From contig JAMOMG010000003.1 in NCBI GenBank assembly GCA_027068695.1, positions 1-10,553 on the forward strand: a stretch of 10,553 bases of DNA, in the 5' to 3' direction. The stretch comes from Flavobacteriaceae bacterium. Lineage in GTDB: Bacteria; Bacteroidota; Bacteroidia; Flavobacteriales; Flavobacteriaceae. Positions 6,070-10,553 of the stretch are shown here, in pieces (positions within the stretch are counted from its first letter, which is position 1; every line of letters starts with the position of its first letter). A program made the translations under genes and the position numbers. The notes under the pieces were generated by a model. That model was not told the DNA's origin, made no database searches, and was given only the letters and a program-made list of their open reading frames with translations.

Positions 6070-7986
6070 CTAGCTCACTTCTATTTTCTCTAAAAGTTCA
6101 GACCATTCTTCCATTAATTCATCTAGCAACTGTTTTTTTGCCTGATAATTCTTGAAAAAATCTGGGTTATCAGTTACTTCTTTAGAGTTCTCAAATATTT
6201 CGGCATCTAAATTCAAAATATCTTTCTCTAATTGAGCAATATTTTTTTCAACCTTACTTAACCTATTTTTAAGTTGCTTTGTTTCTTTTACTTTTTGTTT
6301 ATTTTCTAAATATGCATCTTTCCCCGTTGAAATAATTTTTGTTTTTTCTACTGTTCTTTTTTCAACTTCACGAAAATCTTCTAAGTTATGTTGCTCTAAA
6401 TAATAATTAATATCTCCTAAATATTCTCTAATTATTCTATTCTTAAACTCATACACCTTATTACTCAATCCCTGTAAAAAATCTCTATCATGAGAAACTA
6501 ATATTAAAGTACCTTCAAAATTCTTCAATGCCTGTTTCAACACATTTTTTGATGCAATATCTAAATGATTTGTGGGCTCATCCATTATTAAAACATTAAA
6601 CGGAGTTAATAACATTTTGCACAGTGCTAAACGATTACGTTCTCCTCCAGAAAGCACCTTTACTTTTTTATCAACATCTTCTCCTCGAAACAAAAAAGCA
6701 CCTAACATATCACGAATTTTCATCCTATTCCCATCAGTAGAGGCGTCTTCCATTATTTGTAATACTGTTTTTTCTCCTTCTAAATATTCAGATTGATTTT
6801 GAGCAAAATATCCTATTTGTACGTTATGTCCTAACTTTAATTCTCCTGTAAAATCAATTTCACCAACAATCATTTTAGCTAAGGTAGATTTACCTTGTCC
6901 GTTCTGGCCAACAAAAGCTATTTTACTATTACGCTCAATTAATAAATTTACATGTTCTAAAACTTGATTATCACCGTAATTTTTTGCCAAGTTACTAGCT
7001 TCAATAATAATTTTGCCTGGCTGAACAGAAATAGGAAAACGTATATTTAATGTTGCATTATCATCTTCATCAACTTCTATACGTTCAACTTTATCTAGCT
7101 TTTTTATTAAAGATTGAGCAAATGCAGCTTTTGATGCCTTATATCTAAACTTTTCTATAAGTTGTTGCGTTTGTTTTATTTCTTTTTCCTGATTTTTCTG
7201 GGCCTGTAATTGTTTTTCCTTAATATCTTTTCGCAGTTCTAAAAACTGTGTATAAGGTTTATTGTAATCATAAATTTTACCTAATGAAATTTCAATGGTT
7301 CTATTGGTTACATTATCTAAAAACATTTTATCATGAGAAACTAATACAACAGCTCCCGAATAACTTTTTAAAAAATTCTCTAACCATATAATAGATTCAA
7401 TATCTAAATGATTGGTTGGCTCATCTAATAACAAAATGTCATTTTTTTGAAGCAGTAATTTAGCCAACTCTATTCTCATACGCCATCCACCAGAAAATGT
7501 TTCAGTTAACTTATTAAAATCTTCTCGTTTAAAGCCCAAACCTTGGAGTATTTTCTCTGTATCACCTTGATAGTTGTAACCCCCTAACAATTCATATCGG
7601 TGTGTTAAATCATCTAATTCATGTAAAATGGTATGGTAATTTTCAGATTCATAATCCGTTCGCTCAGCCAATTGCTCATTTATATACGTTAGCTTTTTTT
7701 CAATTTTTTTAATTTCAACAAAAGCTGTATAAGCTTCCTCTAAAATTGTTCTTCCATAAGTAAACTCAATATCTTGTTTTAGAAATCCAATACTGGTATC
7801 TTTTTCAAAAGCCATAGTTCCAGAATCATACTCCAATTCTTTCGCTATAATTTTTAGCAAAGTAGACTTCCCTGCACCATTTTTACCAATAAGTCCCACT
7901 CGATTTCCCGAAATTAACTTAAAAGTTATTCCCGAAAATAATTCACTACCTCCAAATGAAATTGATATATTGTGTGCGTTTAGCAT
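6070..7986 (-). CDS. ABC-F family ATPase (translation-factor type)
   Basis: The product has 638 residues from the ATG at 7986. The reading frame can be extended to a TTG at 7998, but the conserved family start (MLNAHNISISFGG) begins at the ATG. There are two ABC ATPase domains and no membrane segments. Domain 1 has Walker A GKNGAGKST (34-42), signature SGGW (165-168) and Walker B ILLLDEPTNHLD (184-195, Glu189). Domain 2 has Walker A GQNGQGKST (360-368), signature LSGGE (445-449) and Walker B VLIMDEPTNHLD (465-476, Glu470). Between them is a charged helical linker (about 245-305), the tRNA-interaction region in this family. A Lys/Glu-rich coiled coil closes the protein (about 556-635), as in Uup/YheS-type members. 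Known ABC-F proteins act on ribosomes, resolving stalled states or conferring antibiotic protection. The generic architecture suggests a housekeeping role, but this cannot be settled here. First gene of the minus-strand run. Confidence 0.93.
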   Translation of the reverse strand: MLNAHNISISFGGSELFSGITFKLISGNRVGLIGKNGAGKSTLLKIIAKELEYDSGTMAFEKDTSIGFLKQDIEFTYGRTILEEAYTAFVEIKKIEKKLTYINEQLAERTDYESENYHTILHELDDLTHRYELLGGYNYQGDTEKILQGLGFKREDFNKLTETFSGGWRMRIELAKLLLQKNDILLLDEPTNHLDIESIIWLENFLKSYSGAVVLVSHDKMFLDNVTNRTIEISLGKIYDYNKPYTQFLELRKDIKEKQLQAQKNQEKEIKQTQQLIEKFRYKASKAAFAQSLIKKLDKVERIEVDEDDNATLNIRFPISVQPGKIIIEASNLAKNYGDNQVLEHVNLLIERNSKIAFVGQNGQGKSTLAKMIVGEIDFTGELKLGHNVQIGYFAQNQSEYLEGEKTVLQIMEDASTDGNRMKIRDMLGAFLFRGEDVDKKVKVLSGGERNRLALCKMLLTPFNVLIMDEPTNHLDIASKNVLKQALKNFEGTLILVSHDRDFLQGLSNKVYEFKNRIIREYLGDINYYLEQHNLEDFREVEKRTVEKTKIISTGKDAYLENKQKVKETKQLKNRLSKVEKNIAQLEKDILNLDAEIFENSKEVTDNPDFFKNYQAKKQLLDELMEEWSELLEKIEVS

Positions 7987-8016
7987 AATCTGATACAAAT
8001 ACTTATTTAAAATTTT

Positions 8017-8024
8017 TAACTTTG
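8017..8024 (+). promoter_or_regulatory. -7 box of the DUF983 gene promoter
   Basis: TAACTTTG matches TAnnTTTG exactly, and the wider context TTAACTTTGCA is typical of Bacteroidota promoters. It ends 28 bases before the ATG at 8053, giving a short leader. It abuts the opposite-strand box at 8025-8032, so the two share the palindrome TTTGCAAA. A clear -33 TTG was not found at the usual spacing. Confidence 0.55.
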
Positions 8025-8032
8025 CAAATCTA
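8025..8032 (-). promoter_or_regulatory. -7 box of the ABC-F gene promoter
   Basis: Read on the minus strand this is TAGATTTG, an exact TAnnTTTG match, 38 bases upstream of the ATG at 7986. A TTTG at 8045-8048 on the same strand could be a -33 element but is only 12 bases away, shorter than the usual spacing of about 19. It is placed back to back with the DUF983 box. Confidence 0.45.
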
Positions 8033-8052
8033 TTATAATTTTAACAAACTTT

Positions 8053-8451
8053 ATGTTTAAAAAAGGAACGAAACTATATAGCATTGTTTTTAACAAATGC
8101 CCTAAGTGCCATGAAGGTGATTTTATGAAAGAAAAAAATATTTTAAAACTACATAAAGCCTTTCAAATGCACGAAAAATGTTCTAATTGTGGTTTAAAAT
8201 ATACTATAGAACCCTCTTTTTTTTATGGAGCCATGTATGTTAATTATGCACTTACTGTTGGCCTCTCAATAATAACATTTACAATTGCAACCTTATTTTT
8301 TAATTTAAATTTACTTCAAAGTTTTATTCCTATTGTAGTTGTTTTAGTATTGACAGTTCCTATTACTATTAGGCTATCACGAATAATTTGGATTAATATA
8401 TTTATAAAATATCAAAAAAATATACCTGAAACTATTCAAAACGAGCAATAG
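8053..8451 (+). CDS. DUF983 family zinc-ribbon membrane protein
   Basis: This 132-residue protein has an N-terminal zinc ribbon with two CxxC knuckles, C16-PK-C19 (CPKCHEGDF) and C43-SN-C46 (CSNCGLKY). The sequence YTIEPSFFYGAMYVNYAL follows, characteristic of DUF983. Two hydrophobic segments (about residues 59-84 and 88-107) should span the inner membrane, with the ribbon and the polar C-terminal tail on the same side. No biochemical function is established for the family. In other bacteria it is often near respiratory genes, but none are visible here. The ATG is preceded by a promoter-like box at 8017-8024. Its last 20 bases overlap the 3' end of the convergent oxidoreductase gene, leaving no room for a separate terminator. 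Confidence 0.9.
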   Translation: MFKKGTKLYSIVFNKCPKCHEGDFMKEKNILKLHKAFQMHEKCSNCGLKYTIEPSFFYGAMYVNYALTVGLSIITFTIATLFFNLNLLQSFIPIVVVLVLTVPITIRLSRIIWINIFIKYQKNIPETIQNEQ

Positions 8452-9472
8452 AAATTTCTTTATCTAATTTAAAATCGTTTTCTAAATGGTTGTATAGTGT
8501 ATTGGCAATAGTTGGAGCAATCATAACCCCACGAGTTCCAAGACCATTCAAAATAGCTAAATTTTGATACGTTGGATGTTTACCTACCAAAGGTCTTCTA
8601 TCTTTAACTGTTGGTCTTATTCCTGCTGTATGATTAACAACTGTGTAAGGAACAGTAATAAAGGAATTTAATTTAACAAGCAATTCTTGCTTTCCGTTTG
8701 ACGTGGGTTCTTTTGTTTTATCTTTCCAATTAAAAGTAGCACCAATTTTATAATAATTATCGCCTAGAGGAAGCACAAATACTGCTGCTTTTATTAAAAA
8801 ATCTACATTTAATTCAGGGGCATAAATAGTTATCAATTCTCCTTTTGCTTCTTGCATTGGCAAGTAATTAAAAAAAGGATTTTTAATCATACCAAAACCC
8901 TCACAAAAAACAATCTTTAATGCTTTAACTTTTTTATATTGAATGGTTTTTTTGCTAATTTTTAGTTGCGTATAATCAAAACTTTCATTTTCGATTATTT
9001 TTTTCTTCAATAAATATTTTCGATAATCTTGAAGTAATGAGTTCGTGTCAATTCTTCCAGTATTTATTAATTTTCCAAAACCATAGTTTGCAATAACACC
9101 TATTATCTTTGTCTCTATTATTTTGGGAAACATAAAGCTCGTAAGCAATGGTTTATCACAAGCAACAAACCAATTATTTTGTTCTTCAATTGATTTAAAT
9201 ATTCTGTAAATATCTATCGAATAGTTATACTTATTCGTAAATTTTTTTTCCAAAAATTTATAAAAAGGCAATGCTATTTTCAATTGGTCAATAGCATTCC
9301 AAACAGGTGTAAATCGTTTTAAAATAACAGGATTATACATGCCTCCCGCTACAATTGAAGAGTTTTGAGAGTCATCTTCATATACTATAAAAGATTTTTG
9401 GTGTTTTTCTAATTCTTCAGCAAATGCTAAACCAGCCAATCCCAAACCTACAATAATATAATCTACCTGCAT
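8432..9472 (-). CDS. FAD-dependent oxidoreductase (DAO family)
   Basis: This 346-residue protein has an N-terminal Rossmann FAD motif, IIVGLGLAGLAFAEEL (residues 6-21, GxGxxG form), followed by the second-strand acidic position (VYEDD, 30-34). A segment AGGMYNPVILKRFTP (42-56) resembles the flavin-contacting stretch of glycine oxidase and MnmC-C-type enzymes. The C-terminal DAO signature is clear: AGIRPTVKDRRPLVG (283-297) and LNGLGTRGVMIAP (308-320), which would contact the flavin and substrate carboxylate. The family oxidises amines or amino acids to imines with FAD. The substrate cannot be read from the sequence, and candidates such as D-amino acids, glycine or a modified-tRNA amine remain open. 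No methyltransferase domain or thiamine genes are attached, so neither MnmC nor ThiO is supported. It starts 19 bases beyond the terminator hairpin that ends the gldMN transcript, so it probably depends on readthrough or a promoter I could not identify. Confidence 0.85.
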   Translation of the reverse strand: MQVDYIIVGLGLAGLAFAEELEKHQKSFIVYEDDSQNSSIVAGGMYNPVILKRFTPVWNAIDQLKIALPFYKFLEKKFTNKYNYSIDIYRIFKSIEEQNNWFVACDKPLLTSFMFPKIIETKIIGVIANYGFGKLINTGRIDTNSLLQDYRKYLLKKKIIENESFDYTQLKISKKTIQYKKVKALKIVFCEGFGMIKNPFFNYLPMQEAKGELITIYAPELNVDFLIKAAVFVLPLGDNYYKIGATFNWKDKTKEPTSNGKQELLVKLNSFITVPYTVVNHTAGIRPTVKDRRPLVGKHPTYQNLAILNGLGTRGVMIAPTIANTLYNHLENDFKLDKEISIARFE

Positions 9473-9490
9473 AAAATTGTTTTTTCTTTA

Positions 9491-9529
9491 AAACAAAAAA
9501 CTCCTGCAAATAGCAAGAGTTTTTTGTTT
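9491..9529 (-). terminator. Strong intrinsic terminator downstream of gldN
   Basis: Two 17-base arms (9491-9507 and 9513-9529) flank a 5-base loop. Read as minus-strand RNA all 17 positions pair, one as a G-U wobble; in plus-strand RNA that position is a C-A mismatch. The minus-strand product has a GC-containing inner stem (CTCTTGC with GCAGGAG), ending in a T-rich run TTTTTTGTTTT. It begins 15 bases after the gldN stop codon, fitting the end of the gld operon. The A-rich left flank could also allow some termination in the other direction. Confidence 0.88.
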
Positions 9530-9543
9530 TTATAATCTGATAA

Positions 9544-10446
9544 TTAATAATTCCACATATCTAATTCTTTATTCCTAATTTCATCCTTAATTTTATTAGA
9601 CTCCATTACTTGGAACAAAGCATTTCCTTTAACATATTCAGCTACATCTCTATCTCCATAAATGTTTTCTTCTCTATATATAATTGAGTTAAATCTTCTT
9701 GCATTTAATAAATGATCAAATGAAATTGGATATGCTGAATTTTTTTGATTAAAAACTTTCATGTTATGAAGTGTATTTCTTGCATCAGGAAACCAAACCC
9801 AAAACAACGCTAACTGTTCTGAAACATCCATATCATCTCTACCCATTATTTGTACATCTGGAGCAACAGGTGCTAATGCTAATAAACGGTATTTTAATTC
9901 TCCTTGTCTTTTATCAAAATACCAAAGTCCTTTTATTTTAAATCCTTCAATATCTTGAGAGGTAAGGTTAATTTTATCTATATATTCTTCAATATTAGTA
10001 TTACCTGCATTCAATTCATCAAAACCAACATCAGTAGTATCAATTCTAAAAAGTTTGGCATTTATTTCAGATTTTGTCATTTTAGCTGTAAAATACGAAT
10101 CATCATAAACTTCGGTTATCTCACCACTTTTAATACCTCTTAAAAGCGTGTCAAACAAAGAACGCCTACTACTTGAAACATTTGTAGTATCTACAGGGTA
10201 ATACATCGGTAAATTAATTTTTTCATTTAAATCTATATACTCCCATACTACTTTAGACCACAAGATATCTCTATCGTCTATATAACCATATTCTAGTGGC
10301 TTATCATTATCAACTGCCAATTGTTCAGGTGTTTTTTTTCCAATATCAGAAGGTTTTTTTGCATTCAATAAATTTGACTGTGCGTATGTAGCACTGAACA
10401 GCATAAATGCCAAAATAAAGACTCCAATATTTTTCTTATTCTTCAT
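9544..10446 (-). CDS. gldN: GldN, type IX secretion/gliding motility protein
   Basis: This 300-residue protein has a Sec signal peptide (hydrophobic residues 8-20, cleavage after TYA at residue 22). The mature part carries the GldN/PorN family sequence: DDRDILWSKVVWEYIDLNEKIN near residues 58-79, FDTLLRGIKSGEITEVYDD, then GLWYFDKRQGELKYRLLALAP and the aromatic ALFWVWFPDARNTL. In this family the protein is periplasmic. It works with the GldK lipoprotein, forming an outer-membrane-associated ring of the type IX secretion system, and with the GldL/GldM motor that drives secretion of surface adhesins and gliding. The length and the ending (DEIRNKELDMWNY) look complete. It follows gldM by 11 bases as in the conserved gldKLMN order. 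Gliding itself cannot be inferred, since non-gliding relatives also carry these genes. Confidence 0.96.
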   Translation of the reverse strand: MKNKKNIGVFILAFMLFSATYAQSNLLNAKKPSDIGKKTPEQLAVDNDKPLEYGYIDDRDILWSKVVWEYIDLNEKINLPMYYPVDTTNVSSSRRSLFDTLLRGIKSGEITEVYDDSYFTAKMTKSEINAKLFRIDTTDVGFDELNAGNTNIEEYIDKINLTSQDIEGFKIKGLWYFDKRQGELKYRLLALAPVAPDVQIMGRDDMDVSEQLALFWVWFPDARNTLHNMKVFNQKNSAYPISFDHLLNARRFNSIIYREENIYGDRDVAEYVKGNALFQVMESNKIKDEIRNKELDMWNY

Positions 10447-10457
10447 TTAAAATTATT

Positions 10458-10553
10458 TTATTGTATTTCTATACTAACTGCTGCAGCATTTTTAATCTTA
10501 TAAGAATTATTTCCTACTAACGACGATTTTATATCAAATATTGCAATTACATC
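10458..10553 (-). CDS. gldM: GldM C-terminus (partial)
   Basis: The last 31 codons of a minus-strand gene enter from the right edge and end at TAA (10458-10460), 11 bases before the gldN ATG. The translated end, including AIFDIKSSLVGNN, then KIKNAAAVSIEIQ, fits the C-terminal beta domain of GldM. The position directly upstream of gldN matches the invariant gldL-gldM-gldN order. GldM is the periplasm-spanning part of the proton-driven motor of the type IX secretion system; its N-terminal membrane helix and most of the protein lie outside the window. The assignment rests on order plus this short stretch. Confidence 0.85.
   Translation of the reverse strand, partial: DVIAIFDIKSSLVGNNSYKIKNAAAVSIEIQ

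Noticed and set aside
6572..6796. Open frame on the plus strand
   Set aside because: It is antisense to the second ATPase domain of the ABC-F gene; its sequence is a by-product of the conserved motifs there.
7987..7998. TTG start extending the ABC-F protein by four residues
   Set aside because: The conserved family N-terminus begins at the ATG at 7986, and an ATG is far more likely than a TTG four codons upstream.
9904..10143. Open frame on the plus strand
   Set aside because: It is antisense to gldN, with no promoter or family resemblance.
1..10553. CRISPR array, insertion sequence, tRNA gene or defence island
   Set aside because: No spaced direct repeats, transposase, terminal inverted repeats, tRNA-like folding or defence-gene motifs were seen on reading; a full computational scan was not possible.

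Overview
The window looks like chromosomal DNA from a marine-type member of the Bacteroidota, most likely Flavobacteriaceae. The evidence is the very AT-rich base composition, the absence of clear Shine-Dalgarno sequences, several matches to the Bacteroidota -7 promoter element TAnnTTTG, and a GldM-GldN gene pair (gliding motility and type IX secretion), which is specific to this phylum. A genus cannot be named from the sequence. No mobile element, CRISPR array, rRNA or tRNA gene was seen, and no gene-free stretch exceeds about 150 bases.

Left part: a YgiQ-type radical SAM protein runs off the left edge on the minus strand (3-1748). Divergent from it is a small secreted CpxP/Spy-like protein (1897-2352, plus strand) followed by a clean intrinsic terminator at 2378-2405. 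Centre: four minus-strand genes follow one another. In transcription order they are an ABC-F ribosome-associated ATPase (6070-7986), a PLP-dependent D-cysteine desulfhydrase-like enzyme (5104-6036, TTG start), a lipoprotein peptidoglycan glucosaminidase with LysM (4321-5100), and, after a 124-base gap with its own possible promoter, an unusual 580-residue exported protein (2454-4196). The last joins a carboxypeptidase-regulatory-like domain, a SusC-type TonB plug without a beta-barrel, TPR repeats and a beta-rich C-terminal domain.

Right part: a DUF983 zinc-ribbon membrane protein (8053-8451, plus strand) is divergent from the ABC-F gene across a short spacer with back-to-back -7 boxes. Its 3' end overlaps by 20 bases the convergent FAD-dependent oxidoreductase gene (8432-9472, minus). 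Upstream of that lie gldN (9544-10446) and the 3' end of gldM (10458 to the right edge), also minus strand, closed by a strong hairpin terminator at 9491-9529.

Functionally, gldM and gldN encode parts of the type IX secretion/gliding machine. The glucosaminidase probably acts on peptidoglycan, and the remaining genes look like ordinary chromosomal housekeeping or hypothetical genes. I see no defence island or obviously new multi-gene system. The most unusual item is the barrel-less plug/TPR protein.
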